Shown here: positions 8,811-18,698 of the stretch, in pieces
Numbering within the stretch: position 1 is the stretch's first letter
Layout of the letters: every line of letters begins with the position of its first letter
DNA from: Dehalococcoidia bacterium
Lineage (GTDB): Bacteria > Chloroflexota > Dehalococcoidia > Tepidiformales > Tepidiformaceae
Direction: 5' to 3'
NCBI GenBank assembly: GCA_020847985.1
Contig: JADLBC010000012.1
Span: 62,001-126,000 of the forward strand
Length of the DNA stretch: 64,000 nucleotides
Notes under the pieces: model-generated
Told to the model about the DNA's origin: nothing
What the model saw: the letters and a program-made list of their open reading frames with translations, nothing else
The model's database searches: none
Program-made: the position numbers and the translations under genes

Positions 8811-11117
8811 CTACCGGCGCCGGCGGCGGGAGTTCGCGGGGGCGGCGTGGCGCTGCTTGCGGCGGAACACGCGCGACCAGAGCGCGTTGCGGAGGCGGCG
8901 GTAGGCGCTCACGGCGTCGTCGTCCTTGATGCGTTGCAGGTCCGGGCGGCCGTATTTCGCTTCTTCGTAGGCGGCGGCGAGCCGCGACGCTTCACCCGGG
9001 ACGGCGACGGCTTCACCGACACGGCGAGACCACTCGCGCGGCGTCTCGGCGGGTCGGCTGCCGAGGCCGGCCCAGCCCGCGAGACGCTGCGTCTTCGCCC
9101 ACATGCGCGCCCGCCCTTCGAGCCCACCAAGGCCGAAGTTCCAGGCCACACGGCTGCCAAGGAAGCCAAATGCGGCCACGGCGGCGAGGCCGAGCAGGGT
9201 GAAGAGCAGCGTCCACGGCGGGCTGCTCTTCTCGATGGGCTTCTCCTGGAGCGCGGCGATGGCGGCGTTCAGGTCGGGTTCGGTCAGTTCGCCGGCGAAG
9301 AGGTCATCGAAGCCGCTGGTATCGAGGATACCGCTGGTATCGGTCGTGGCGTTGCCGGCGAAATTGCTGTTGGCGCCGCCACCGGGGCGGTCGGGCGTGG
9401 GGTTGAAGGTCACCCAGCCGTAGGTGGGGAAGAAGGCTTCGACCCAGCTGTAGGCGTCGTCCTTGCGGACGATGTAGGTGGTTTCGCTGACTTCGTCGGG
9501 ATCGAGAACGTAGCCGACGGCGAGCCTCGCGGGGATGCCCTGGGCGCGGAGCATGACGACCATCGCGGTGGCATGGAAATCGAAGTAGCCCTGCTTCACA
9601 TCGAACAGGAACCAATCGACGGCGTCGCGTCCGACGGGGGCGGGAGGCACTTCGAGGCTGTAGGGGTATTCGCGCAGGTAGGCCTCGATGGCGATGGCCT
9701 GGGCGTAGGGCGAGGTGCCGCCGCCGGCGCGGGCGGCCTCGGCGCGGACGCGCTCGGGAAGGTTCTTCGGAAGCTGGAGGTAGCGGTCCTTGACCCACTG
9801 GGGGTAATCGGTGCCGGCGGCGGCGAGGTCCTGCGCGGTGGCGACGCTTTCGCTGCCGATGGTGTTGTAGGTTTCGCCGTTCTTGAGGGACTTGCGGGAG
9901 AGCAGCTGCTCGATGTCGCCGCGGAAGCCGTCGGGGGTTTCGATGCGGGCGTCCTTGTTCGTGCCGAGGGGCATGCCCGCGGTGAGCAGGCTGGTTTCGG
10001 CGTCGCGGACGGTGACCTGGAGGGTGGCGAGGTTGCGCTTCTGGTACTGGGCGACATCGGGCGAAGCGGCGAGCGCGCCGCCATCGACCCGTTCGGAATC
10101 ACGGGCGGTGGAGCGCCAGCCGACGCCGGTGTAGTTGTCGTAGCTGGTGGCGCGGACAAGGCCGGGCGAGCCGGATTTGACCTCGGCGAGCGTCTTCGTG
10201 CCGAGCTTCACGTTCCCCTTGATGGGGAGGAGGCTGCCGAAGCTGTGGAGGCGCGCGCCTTTGCGCGAATCGACGCTGTTGAAGAGGCGGCCGAACGTCT
10301 CATCGTGGCCGGTGAAGGGGCTGACGACGGCGTCGTAGGCGCCGGAGAAGGCGGCGGCCTGCTTGCCAAGCGGGACCATCCACGCGGCGATGATGAGGCC
10401 GATGGTGATGGCGACGGTGAGCTGGATGGCGGAGAGGCTGATGAACTCGGGGTATTCGATGCCCTGGCGCCGCCAGCGGGCCTGGTTGCGCTGGAGGTGC
10501 ATGCGCGCCACGAGCACAACCGCGCCGAAGATGAAGAAGAGGAAGGCGCCGCTCTCCTGGCCGCGCTGGAAACCAAGGTTCGCGAGGATGACGAGGCCGC
10601 CGGGGAGGATCGCCACCCAGGGCGTGTGCCAACGGTAGATGGAGTAGGCGGCAAGGTAGGCGGTGAGATAGACGATGGCGTGCACGAGGAAGACGAAGGG
10701 CAGGTTGTCGTTGCTGATCTCGTTCGCACGGACGACGATCCACCATTCGTGCATGCGGGCCTGGGTATCGGCGAGGCGCTCGGAGAGGGTGGCGCCGTCG
10801 GCGTAGTTCTGCACGCCAAGGACGACGATGGCGAGGCCGAGCACGATGGCGATGGGGTGGCTGATCAGCCCGTGCACGCGGATGCGGGCGGCGGCCATGC
10901 CGATGACCAGCCCCAGCGCGGAGGCGGGAAAGACCGAGGGCATGCCGCGAACCCAGCGGGCGTGCTCAATCGAATAGGCGACGGCGATGAAGCAGACGAT
11001 GGCGGCGCCGAGGGTGAGCCAGTCCTCCCAGCTCATGACGACGCGGGGAGCGCGCACGGCGGCGGTGCCGATGCGCTGGCCCGCCGAACGGTTCATCGGG
11101 ACGTTCATCCCTGCCAT
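8811..11117 (-). CDS. TgpA-like transmembrane transglutaminase-domain protein (DUF3488/DUF4129 type)
   Basis: Multiple N-terminal TM segments; [32 protein letters not shown]...[26 protein letters not shown] transglutaminase core; C-terminal TM and DUF4129-like tail. Confidence 0.9.
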   Translation of the reverse strand: MAGMNVPMNRSAGQRIGTAAVRAPRVVMSWEDWLTLGAAIVCFIAVAYSIEHARWVRGMPSVFPASALGLVIGMAAARIRVHGLISHPIAIVLGLAIVVLGVQNYADGATLSERLADTQARMHEWWIVVRANEISNDNLPFVFLVHAIVYLTAYLAAYSIYRWHTPWVAILPGGLVILANLGFQRGQESGAFLFFIFGAVVLVARMHLQRNQARWRRQGIEYPEFISLSAIQLTVAITIGLIIAAWMVPLGKQAAAFSGAYDAVVSPFTGHDETFGRLFNSVDSRKGARLHSFGSLLPIKGNVKLGTKTLAEVKSGSPGLVRATSYDNYTGVGWRSTARDSERVDGGALAASPDVAQYQKRNLATLQVTVRDAETSLLTAGMPLGTNKDARIETPDGFRGDIEQLLSRKSLKNGETYNTIGSESVATAQDLAAAGTDYPQWVKDRYLQLPKNLPERVRAEAARAGGGTSPYAQAIAIEAYLREYPYSLEVPPAPVGRDAVDWFLFDVKQGYFDFHATAMVVMLRAQGIPARLAVGYVLDPDEVSETTYIVRKDDAYSWVEAFFPTYGWVTFNPTPDRPGGGANSNFAGNATTDTSGILDTSGFDDLFAGELTEPDLNAAIAALQEKPIEKSSPPWTLLFTLLGLAAVAAFGFLGSRVAWNFGLGGLEGRARMWAKTQRLAGWAGLGSRPAETPREWSRRVGEAVAVPGEASRLAAAYEEAKYGRPDLQRIKDDDAVSAYRRLRNALWSRVFRRKQRHAAPANSRRRRR

Positions 11118-12352
11118 ACAGCCGCACCTCCCGATGGACTCAGGGCGAGGCCGAGGTCATCGCCACGCCGCACGACGTAGGTGACGATGTCGCTCGCGGT
11201 GAGCTCCCCATACATCATGAGGGGTGAACGGCCCGCCCCGAAACTCCCGGGGTCGACGAGCACGGCGGCCGCGCGCACACCGCGCTGGGTGAGCGACTGG
11301 ATGGCGGTCAGCCAGGAGTCATCGGTGGAGCTGGTGACGATGACCAGCGTGGTGTGGCGGCCGAAACGGCGCTGCTCTTCGTAGAGGATGTTGCCGAGGG
11401 GCGCATCGCCGACGGCGCGCACGGTGGCGAGCGTTTCAAGCACGCGCGTCATCTGCTGGCCGCCGCGTTCGGGCTCGACGATCCGGAGGTCGCGGCCGAA
11501 GGAGATGAGGCCGACGGAGCGGTTCTGGACGAGATAGTGGCGCGCCACGGAGGCGGCGACGCGGACGGCGTACTCCTCGGTGCTTTCGTCGCCGGAGCCG
11601 GCGTGGACGCGGCGTTCGAGGTCGAGCACGACCCAGATGTCGCTGGCGGGGTCGAGTTCGAAGGTCTTCACCATGAGTTCGCCGGTGCGGGCGGTGCTGC
11701 GCCAGTGGATGCGGTTGTAGGCATCGCCGGGGGCGTATTCGCGGACGCCGCTCGCGTTGGGGGTGACGTAGTGGGTGCGGCGGCGGAAGCGCCCTTCGCC
11801 GGGAAGGTTCGCGGGCGGTGCCTGGAAGTGGGGGAGTTCGAACACGGGCGGGTAGACGAGGATCTGTTCGCGGCCGCCGAATTCCCGCACGCGCCGGAAG
11901 AGGCCGAAGGGGTCGGAACTGACGACGCGCACGGGGCCCCAGTCGTAGAGGCCGCGGCGCAGGAGGGGCGTGTTCACCACCCAGTTTCGGGAACGGCGCG
12001 GGGGCACGACGACGACGCGGCGGGAGCGATGGCCGGGCATGTCGCTGGGGTCTTCGACTTCGAGCCAGAGCTTGGGGAGCCAAAAGCGGTTGCGGACTTC
12101 GATGATCTCCTGGGCTTCCTGGCCGACCTGCGCGCGATCGGTGCGGCGTTCGGCTTCGACCTCGAGGTGCATCGTGTTGTAGCGCGCGACGACCCAGGCC
12201 ACGGGGATGGCGAGGCCGAGGACGTAGGTCAGCCGGAAGAGGAGCCAGAAGCCGGTGCCCATGGCGACGAACGTGGCGATAGCGAGCAGGACGACGAAGA
12301 GGGTGAGCGTCCTGCGGTCGGCCGCGAGCGAGGCCCGGATAAACCGGCGCAT
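11105..12352 (-). CDS. DUF58 domain-containing protein
   Basis: FELPHFQAPPANLPGEGRFRRRTHYVTPNASGVREYAPGDAYNRIHWRSTARTGELMVKTFELDPASDIWVVLD: DUF58 core; overlaps downstream TgpA-like gene by 13 bp. Confidence 0.93.
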   Translation of the reverse strand: MRRFIRASLAADRRTLTLFVVLLAIATFVAMGTGFWLLFRLTYVLGLAIPVAWVVARYNTMHLEVEAERRTDRAQVGQEAQEIIEVRNRFWLPKLWLEVEDPSDMPGHRSRRVVVVPPRRSRNWVVNTPLLRRGLYDWGPVRVVSSDPFGLFRRVREFGGREQILVYPPVFELPHFQAPPANLPGEGRFRRRTHYVTPNASGVREYAPGDAYNRIHWRSTARTGELMVKTFELDPASDIWVVLDLERRVHAGSGDESTEEYAVRVAASVARHYLVQNRSVGLISFGRDLRIVEPERGGQQMTRVLETLATVRAVGDAPLGNILYEEQRRFGRHTTLVIVTSSTDDSWLTAIQSLTQRGVRAAAVLVDPGSFGAGRSPLMMYGELTASDIVTYVVRRGDDLGLALSPSGGAAVWQG

Positions 12353-12358
12353 GGGGTC

Positions 12359-13309
12359 TCAGGCCCGGGCGCGCGCACCGGGAACGGGCACGCGGCGGAG
12401 GCAATCGGCGACGACGTCGGCGACGGTGGCGCCCTTCACCTTCGCGCCGGGGCTCATGATGATGCGGTGCCCCAGCGTGACGAGCGCGAGTTCCTTCACG
12501 TCATCGGGAGTGACGAAGTCGCGGCCTTCGAGGAGCGCTCGCGCCTGCGAGGTGCGGAAGAGCGCGAGCGAGCCGCGGGGGCTGGCGCCTAGGTAGGCGG
12601 ACTCGTGGTCACGCGTGGCGCGGGCCAATTCGACGGTGTACTGCTTGATCAGGGGGTCGACGTAGATCTCCTTGACCGCCTTCTGCAGCTGGAGGATCTC
12701 GTTCGGGTCGGTGACCTGCTGGATGGTATCGACGGGGTGGCTGGTCTGCTGCAGGTCGAGCACGAGGACTTCGTCGGTGGCGCTGGGATAGCCAAGGTGG
12801 ATGCGGATGAGGAAGCGGTCGAGCTGGGCTTCGGGGAGGGGGAAGGTGCCCTCGTACTCGATCGGGTTCTGGGTGGCGAGGACCATGAACGGCGCGGGCA
12901 TCTTGTGGGTGATGCCATCGACGGTGACCTGGCGCTCCTCCATCGCCTCGAGGAGGGCGGACTGGGTCTTCGGCGTGGCGCGGTTCACTTCGTCGGCGAG
13001 CACGACCTGGGCGAGGATCGGGCCGGGGCGGAATTCGAACTCGGAGAGCTTCTGGTTGTAGATGGAGACGCCGGAGATGTCCGAAGGGAGCAGGTCGGGC
13101 GTGAACTGGATGCGCTTGAAGCTGCAGCCGGTGGAGGTGGCGATGGCGCGCGCGAGCATGGTCTTGCCGACGCCGGGGACATCCTCGATGAGCATGTGGC
13201 CGCCGCACATGAGGGCGGTAATCGCGAGGCGAAGCTCCCGTTCCTTGCCGACGATCACTCGTTCGACGTTCTGGATGATTCGCTCGGCAACAATTTTCGG
13301 GTCTTCCAA
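12359..13309 (-). CDS. MoxR family AAA ATPase
   Basis: [83 protein letters not shown] start at 13309 with GGAG SD; TATAAT on minus strand at about 13376-13381. Confidence 0.92.
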   Translation of the reverse strand: MEDPKIVAERIIQNVERVIVGKERELRLAITALMCGGHMLIEDVPGVGKTMLARAIATSTGCSFKRIQFTPDLLPSDISGVSIYNQKLSEFEFRPGPILAQVVLADEVNRATPKTQSALLEAMEERQVTVDGITHKMPAPFMVLATQNPIEYEGTFPLPEAQLDRFLIRIHLGYPSATDEVLVLDLQQTSHPVDTIQQVTDPNEILQLQKAVKEIYVDPLIKQYTVELARATRDHESAYLGASPRGSLALFRTSQARALLEGRDFVTPDDVKELALVTLGHRIIMSPGAKVKGATVADVVADCLRRVPVPGARARA

Positions 13310-13454
13310 GCCATCACTCCGTGGGCGCGGCCCGTGTTTGGGAAAGGCGGTTCGCGGCGGCTCGCGAATGTCGCGGATTATAGCAACCTGCCCGGTGGGG
13401 CCGGTTAAGGGTTCCCTTCGCCCGCGAACCGGAGTCGCCTGCAGGCAGGTTCGC

Positions 13455-13510
13455 GCCGACAGCCGATAGCCGACAGCCGACGGCTGACGGCCGACGGCCG
13501 ACGGCCGACC
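13455..13510. repeat. Heptamer array locus B: 8 x GCCGACA-type
   Basis: GCCGACA GCCGATA GCCGACA GCCGACG GCTGACG GCCGACG GCCGACG GCCGACC, in the divergent intergenic region between moxR and the flippase gene. Confidence 0.95.
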
Positions 13511-13541
13511 CACAGCCGGCAGCCGTGATAGCATCCCGAGC

Positions 13542-14804
13542 GTGATTCGGCCGGGTATGGTCGCCCTGGTGGTGCGCCTCAGTGGCATGGCGGCGTGGGC
13601 GGCCATCGGCGCGGTGACGGCGCGCTTCCTCAGTGTCAGCGAACGGGGTGAATACGCGGCGGCGGCGCTGGGCGTGACAGCGCTCGGCATGGCGGGCGGG
13701 AGCCTCGGGAGTGCCGCCGGGCATTATGTCGCACGGCGCGATGAGCCCCGTGGTTCCGTCGCGCGCACCGCGGCCGCGCTGGGGCTGGCGGTGGGCATCG
13801 TGCTCGCGATCGCGGCGGCGGCGGTGGTTGCCGCCACGGCGGGGACAACGCTGGCCATCCTCGTCGCGCTCGCGGTCGTGCCGGCAGTGCTGCGAACCTC
13901 GATCGCGGCGCTGCTGCTGGCCGAAGGACGGGCGGTCGCCTATGCGCTCACGGGATATGTGACGGCCTACGTGGGGCTCGCGCTGCTCGCCGCCTGGCTC
14001 GCGGACGAAGGACACCGCACGCCCGAACAGGCGATGGCGATGTGGACGGCGGCGCACTGGGTCTCACTCGCGGTGCTGCTGTGGTGGGGGCGGCAATGGT
14101 GGCGCGCGGAAGGCGATGCCGCCCCCGGTCTCGCGAAGCGGCTGGGCCGGTTTGCCGCTCCCTCGATGGGGGGATCGATCGTCGGCTTCCTGAACGCGCG
14201 GGCGGACCTCTTCCTCGTGGTCGCCTTCGCGGGGGCGGCGGAGGCGGGCCTCTACTCGGCGGCGACGGCGGGTGCGGAAGTGCTGCTGGCGTTCACCTCG
14301 AGTGTGCCGCTGGTGCTGTACCGGCGGATAGCGAAGGCGAGTGGCGCCGAAGCGGCGCAGTGGACGATGCACGGCGCGCGCCGCAGCGTGGTCATCGCCG
14401 TCGTGGGCGCGATGGCCACGATGGTGGCCGCGCCGCTGGCCATCACCCTCGTCTTCGGTGACCGCTACGAACCGGCGGCGAACGCCCTGCGGATTCTCGC
14501 GGTGGCGGCGGCGGTGCTCGCGCCCCAGGCGGTGCTCGGCACGTATTTCGATGCGCACGCCGGGCGGCCCGGCGTCGGGTTCGCGGTCAAGGGCGCGATG
14601 GCGGCGACGGATGTCGTGCTCTGCGCGATGTTCATCCCGGTTTGGGGCATCACCGGGGCGGCGTTCGCCTGCCTGGCGGCCTACGGCGTGGGCACGCTCG
14701 CGTACGCGGTCCTCTTCCAGCGAGCGACGGGCACGCCGGCGCTGCGCCTGCTGCGGCTGGCGGCCCCGCGGCCGGCGGCGAAGGTTTCGCACGCGAAGGG
14801 CTGA
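13542..14804 (+). CDS. Polysaccharide flippase / MOP-superfamily membrane protein
   Basis: About 12 hydrophobic segments; [48 protein letters not shown]...[38 protein letters not shown] typical of Wzx-like proteins; GTG start. Confidence 0.8.
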   Translation: MIRPGMVALVVRLSGMAAWAAIGAVTARFLSVSERGEYAAAALGVTALGMAGGSLGSAAGHYVARRDEPRGSVARTAAALGLAVGIVLAIAAAAVVAATAGTTLAILVALAVVPAVLRTSIAALLLAEGRAVAYALTGYVTAYVGLALLAAWLADEGHRTPEQAMAMWTAAHWVSLAVLLWWGRQWWRAEGDAAPGLAKRLGRFAAPSMGGSIVGFLNARADLFLVVAFAGAAEAGLYSAATAGAEVLLAFTSSVPLVLYRRIAKASGAEAAQWTMHGARRSVVIAVVGAMATMVAAPLAITLVFGDRYEPAANALRILAVAAAVLAPQAVLGTYFDAHAGRPGVGFAVKGAMAATDVVLCAMFIPVWGITGAAFACLAAYGVGTLAYAVLFQRATGTPALRLLRLAAPRPAAKVSHAKG

Positions 14805-14863
14805 GCCGGCGCGCGATACGCCCGCGTAGCGAATAGTAAGGACACCAAATACTATCCGTTCCG

Positions 14864-15622
14864 GTGAAAGTGCTTCGCCTCGGCAACAGCAACGACCGCG
14901 CCCTCGACCTCCCCGAGCATCTGCGGAGCTGGCGCATCGCCGAGGCAGCCTTGGCGGAGGCAGCGGGCGAGCCGGTCGAGACGGTGATTCGCGAGATCTG
15001 GCCATCGGACGGCCTGCCGGACCTGATCGATGGGTGGATTCGCCGCTACCAGCCCGACCTCGTGTTCCTGAAGCAGAATTCGTACTGGACGAACACCGAA
15101 TCCGTGCCGCTGCGGCTGGAGCGGCGTTTCGGGAGGCCGGGCAAGGCGCTGGGCGAGGCCGGCACGGGCATGGCGGACCGCCCCATCGGGCAAACCCGGG
15201 CGCTCCGGTTCGTGCGCCGCGCGCTGTTGCGAACGATTGGGGGCGACACGTTCTTCGAGACGGACTACGTGCTGGCGCTGATGGAGCAATGCCTCCGACG
15301 CATCGTCGCGCACGAAGAGCTGGTGGTGGTGGTGCAGGGAAGCGCGGGCCGGGCGCGGAGCATGACCGGGCGGGGCGGCCGCGAACGCCACCAGCGGCGG
15401 CGGGTCATCATGCATGAGGGCATGTCGCGGATCTGCGCGGACCTCCGCGTGACCTACTTCGGAACAGCGACGACGATGTCCGAGTCCGAGACGAAGCAGC
15501 TCCTGGGCGCGGATGGGACGCATCGCGGGGTCGAGGGTCAGCGCGTCGATGGGTTCGCGCAGGGGCGGCACATGGCCGAGGCATGGCTGGCCGCGCACGA
15601 ACCGTCCGCGGGTGGGAACTAG
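14864..15622 (+). CDS. SGNH/GDSL-like hydrolase, uncharacterised
   Basis: MKVLRLGNSNDRALDLPEHLRSW...WIRRYQPDLVFLKQNSYWTNTESVP; N-terminal GNS and P-D-hydrophobic pattern of SGNH folds; GTG start. Confidence 0.5.
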   Translation: MKVLRLGNSNDRALDLPEHLRSWRIAEAALAEAAGEPVETVIREIWPSDGLPDLIDGWIRRYQPDLVFLKQNSYWTNTESVPLRLERRFGRPGKALGEAGTGMADRPIGQTRALRFVRRALLRTIGGDTFFETDYVLALMEQCLRRIVAHEELVVVVQGSAGRARSMTGRGGRERHQRRRVIMHEGMSRICADLRVTYFGTATTMSESETKQLLGADGTHRGVEGQRVDGFAQGRHMAEAWLAAHEPSAGGN

Positions 15623-16197
15623 GGTCGCGCGCGCACGGCATCGAGGAAGAGCACGGAGAGGCGCTCCTTCGTGCCTTCGACGGGCACGGTGCGGCGCAGC
15701 TCCAGGTAGGCCATGAAGAAGGCATCGAGGAAGGCGGCAAGGAATTCGCCGGGCATATCGGTGCGAAAGACGCCCGCCTGCTGGCCGCGAATGATGACGC
15801 CCGTGACGATGCGGAGGAATTCGAGGGAGCGGTCCTCGGGCACGCAATCGGGAGGGAGGCCGCCGGAGAAGAGCGCCTGGAAGAGGCCGCTGTTCGCCTC
15901 GGCGTGGTCACACGCGACCTGGATCATCGCGGTCACGGCTTCGGCGGGGTCCTCGATTTCGCTGGCGAGGGTGATGAGCGCGACGGCGCCATCGATGGTG
16001 CGCAGCAAGACGGCGGCGACGAGATCGTCCTTGGTGGCGAAATTGCGGTAGATGGTGCCGACGCCGACGCCGGCGCGTTCGGCGATGGTCTTCATCTCGG
16101 CGGGGATGCCGTGCTCGGCGAAGACGGCGACGGCGGCATCGAGCAGGCGCTCGCGGTTGGCACGCGCATCGGCGCGCTCGGGGATGCCGGCAGTCAT
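15619..16197 (-). CDS. TetR/AcrR family transcriptional regulator
   Basis: RANRERLLDAAVAVFAEHGIPAEMKTIAERAGVGVGTIYRNFATKDDLVAAVLL: TetR HTH. Confidence 0.95.
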   Translation of the reverse strand: MTAGIPERADARANRERLLDAAVAVFAEHGIPAEMKTIAERAGVGVGTIYRNFATKDDLVAAVLLRTIDGAVALITLASEIEDPAEAVTAMIQVACDHAEANSGLFQALFSGGLPPDCVPEDRSLEFLRIVTGVIIRGQQAGVFRTDMPGEFLAAFLDAFFMAYLELRRTVPVEGTKERLSVLFLDAVRARP

Positions 16198-16312
16198 GTG
16201 AAGGCCCTCACAGTATCGCATCGTAGAGGGGGCGGGCGTGCTTGACAAGAACCGGAATTCCGCTTCACTCTCGAAGCTGGCTCTTTCGAGCCCTGACGCA
16301 ACAGGAGGCGCC

Positions 16313-18532
16313 ATGGCGAACCGCAAACTTCCTTCCACGTCGGGTATGCCGTTCCTCGAACGGTGGGCCCGTTTCGCGCACCGCCACCACTGGAAGGTGG
16401 TGGGCGCATGGCTGGTCATCCTCGTCGCCCTGGTCGGGGGGGCGAGCGTGGCGGGCGGGCCGTACGAAGACGACTTCCGCCTGCCCGGATCGGAATCGCA
16501 GCGGGGCTTCGATCTGCTGGCGGAGCGCTTCCCGGCTCGTTCGGGCGATTCCGCCGACCTCGTGTTCGAAGCCGCAGGCGGTGTGCGCGAGCCCGCCATC
16601 CAGGCCCGGATCGAGAAGCTGCTCGCCGACGCGTCGACCCTTCCCGGGGTCGTGGCCATCGAATCCCCGTTCGGTGAACAGCCAGGGATGATTTCGCAGG
16701 ATGGCACGATCGCGCGCGCCTCCGTGGCGTTCGACAAGCGGGCGAACGAAGTCGAGGTCGCGCAGGCGCAGGCGCTGGTGGACCTGGTGGACGCGGCGGC
16801 CGGCGATGGGCTGCGCACCGAAGTGGGCGGCAACATCATCTTTGCGACGGAGCAGCCGGAGTTCGGCTCGGAAGGTGTGGGCCTGCTCGCCGCGGTGGTC
16901 ATCCTCTTCATCGCGTTCGGGTCGCTGATCGCGATGGGGCTGCCGATCGGCGCGGCGCTGTTCGGCATCGGCAGCGCGTTCTCGGTGATCGCGCTGGGAG
17001 CGAACGTGCTCTCGTTCCCGGAATGGACGGGGCCGTTCGTGGGCATGATCGGCATCGGCGTGGGCATCGACTACGCGTTGCTGGTGGTGACGCGTTTCCG
17101 CGAGGGGCTGCATCACGGCAAGTCGGTCGAGGATTCGGTGGTGCTCGCGGTGACGACGGCCGGGCGCTCGGTGATCTTCGCGGGCGTGGTGGTGACGATC
17201 GCGTTCTTCGGGCTGTACGCGATGGGGATCCCGTTCCTGGCGGCGGCGGGCACGAGCGCGGCGATCGCGGTAGCGATCTCGGTGCTGGTGTCGCTCTTCC
17301 TCATGCCGGCGCTGCTTTCGCTCGTGGGCAAGCGGGTGGACAGCCTGAAGGTGCCGTTCCTGCATTCGACCGAGGGCGTGGACCCGGCGAGCGGCTGGTA
17401 CCGGATGGCGAAGGCGATCCAGCGGCGGCCGCTGCCCTACGCGCTGCTCGCGGTGGCGGTGCTGCTGACCATCGCTTCGCCGACGCTGGCGATGGAGATG
17501 GGCTTCACGGACGCGGGCAACGGCCGCGAGGAGCTGCACACGCGGCGCGCGTACGACCTGCTGGCAAAGGGCTTCGGGCCGGGGTACAACGGTCCGCTCA
17601 TGGTCATCGTCGAGAACGGCGCGGGGGTGCAGGCGGATGCCGGCCGCGTGCAGGAAGCGATCGCGAAGGGCGGCGGGTCGATCGCGGGGGACGTGGCGTT
17701 CGTTTCGCCGCCGATCCTGAACCAGGACGGGGACACGGCCATCCTGATGGTGTACCCGGCGAGTTCGCCGCAGGACGTGCGGACGAAGCAGCTGGTGCAC
17801 GACCTGCGCGACGAGGTGCTGCCGCCGCTGGTGAAGGGCACGCCCACGCAGGCGATCGTGGCGGGCGGCAACGCGGCCTACATCGATATCGGCGACAAGA
17901 TCGGGTCGCGGATGCCGCTGCTGTTCGTGGGCGTCATCGGGCTGAGCTTCATCCTGCTGATGACGGTCTTCCGTTCGGTGCTGGTGGCGCTGAAGGCGGC
18001 GCTGATGAACCTGCTCTCGATCAGCGCGGCCTATGGCGTGCTGGTGGCGATCTTCCAGTTCGGCTGGGGTTCGAGCCTGCTCGGGATCGAAAAGGGCCCT
18101 ATCGAGGTGTTCCTGCCGATGATGATGTTCGCCATCCTCTTCGGCCTCTCGATGGACTACGAGGTGTTCCTCATCAGCCGCATCCGCGAGGAGTACGTGC
18201 GGACCGGCGACAACGCGACGGCGGTGGCGCACGGCCTGGCGGCGACGGCGCGGGTGATCTCGGCGGCGGCGGCGATCATGGTGGCCGTCTTCCTCGCCTT
18301 CGTGCTGGGCCCGGACCGGGTGGTGAAGGAGATGGGCATCGGCCTCGCGACGGCGATCTTCGTGGACGCGACCATCGTCCGCCTCGTGCTCGTCCCGGCG
18401 ACGATGGAGCTGCTCGGGAACGCGAACTGGTGGCTCCCCGGCTGGCTCGACCGGCTCCTCCCGCACGTGAACGTGGAAGGCGTCTCGGACCATTCGATGA
18501 AGCACGCCGGTTCCCCGGCAGGGGGGAAATAG
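16313..18532 (+). CDS. MMPL/RND family transporter
   Basis: MANRKLPSTSGMPFLERWARFAHRHHWKVVGAWLVILVALVGG...GIGVGIDYALLVVTRFREGLH...LSMDYEVFLISRIREEY; AGGAGG SD; divergent from the TetR gene. Confidence 0.95.
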   Translation: MANRKLPSTSGMPFLERWARFAHRHHWKVVGAWLVILVALVGGASVAGGPYEDDFRLPGSESQRGFDLLAERFPARSGDSADLVFEAAGGVREPAIQARIEKLLADASTLPGVVAIESPFGEQPGMISQDGTIARASVAFDKRANEVEVAQAQALVDLVDAAAGDGLRTEVGGNIIFATEQPEFGSEGVGLLAAVVILFIAFGSLIAMGLPIGAALFGIGSAFSVIALGANVLSFPEWTGPFVGMIGIGVGIDYALLVVTRFREGLHHGKSVEDSVVLAVTTAGRSVIFAGVVVTIAFFGLYAMGIPFLAAAGTSAAIAVAISVLVSLFLMPALLSLVGKRVDSLKVPFLHSTEGVDPASGWYRMAKAIQRRPLPYALLAVAVLLTIASPTLAMEMGFTDAGNGREELHTRRAYDLLAKGFGPGYNGPLMVIVENGAGVQADAGRVQEAIAKGGGSIAGDVAFVSPPILNQDGDTAILMVYPASSPQDVRTKQLVHDLRDEVLPPLVKGTPTQAIVAGGNAAYIDIGDKIGSRMPLLFVGVIGLSFILLMTVFRSVLVALKAALMNLLSISAAYGVLVAIFQFGWGSSLLGIEKGPIEVFLPMMMFAILFGLSMDYEVFLISRIREEYVRTGDNATAVAHGLAATARVISAAAAIMVAVFLAFVLGPDRVVKEMGIGLATAIFVDATIVRLVLVPATMELLGNANWWLPGWLDRLLPHVNVEGVSDHSMKHAGSPAGGK

Positions 18533-18533
18533 A

Positions 18534-18649
18534 GGGGAGCTGCTAGCTATTAGCCGTTGGCTGTTAGCGGGCAACCCAATGCGAAGAGCCCTCCCGAAAT
18601 GGGAGGGCTCTTTACCCTTGGGTTGCGCTTGTAGCTCTAGCAGCTCCCC
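18534..18649. terminator. Nested inverted repeats with bidirectional intrinsic terminator between convergent MMPL and EF-G genes
   Basis: Inner stem AAGAGCCCTCCC (18584-18595)/GGGAGGGCTCTT (18601-18612) with GAAAT loop and T-run; middle GCAACCCAA (18571-18579)/TTGGGTTGC (18618-18626); outer GGGGAGCTGCTAG (18534-18546)/CTAGCAGCTCCCC (18637-18649). Confidence 0.92.
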
Positions 18650-18698
18650 ACGGGGTTGTCCCGCCAATAGCCAGTAGCCAATAGCCAGCGGCTAATGG
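18544..18698. repeat. Heptamer locus C: TATTAGC CGTTGGC TGTTAGC on one side and CCAATAG CCAGTAG CCAATAG CCAGCGG CTAATGG on the other
   Basis: Direct reading of 18541-18570 and 18661-18698; the last unit overlaps the EF-G gene stop. Confidence 0.85.

Noticed and set aside
8805-12592. + strand ORFs of 791 aa and 412 aa
   Set aside because: Antisense to the TgpA-like/DUF58 genes; compositionally biased Gly/Asp/Ala/Val without domain motifs.
16265-18667. 800-aa minus ORF
   Set aside because: Shadow of the MMPL transporter gene, His/Arg-rich, no motifs.
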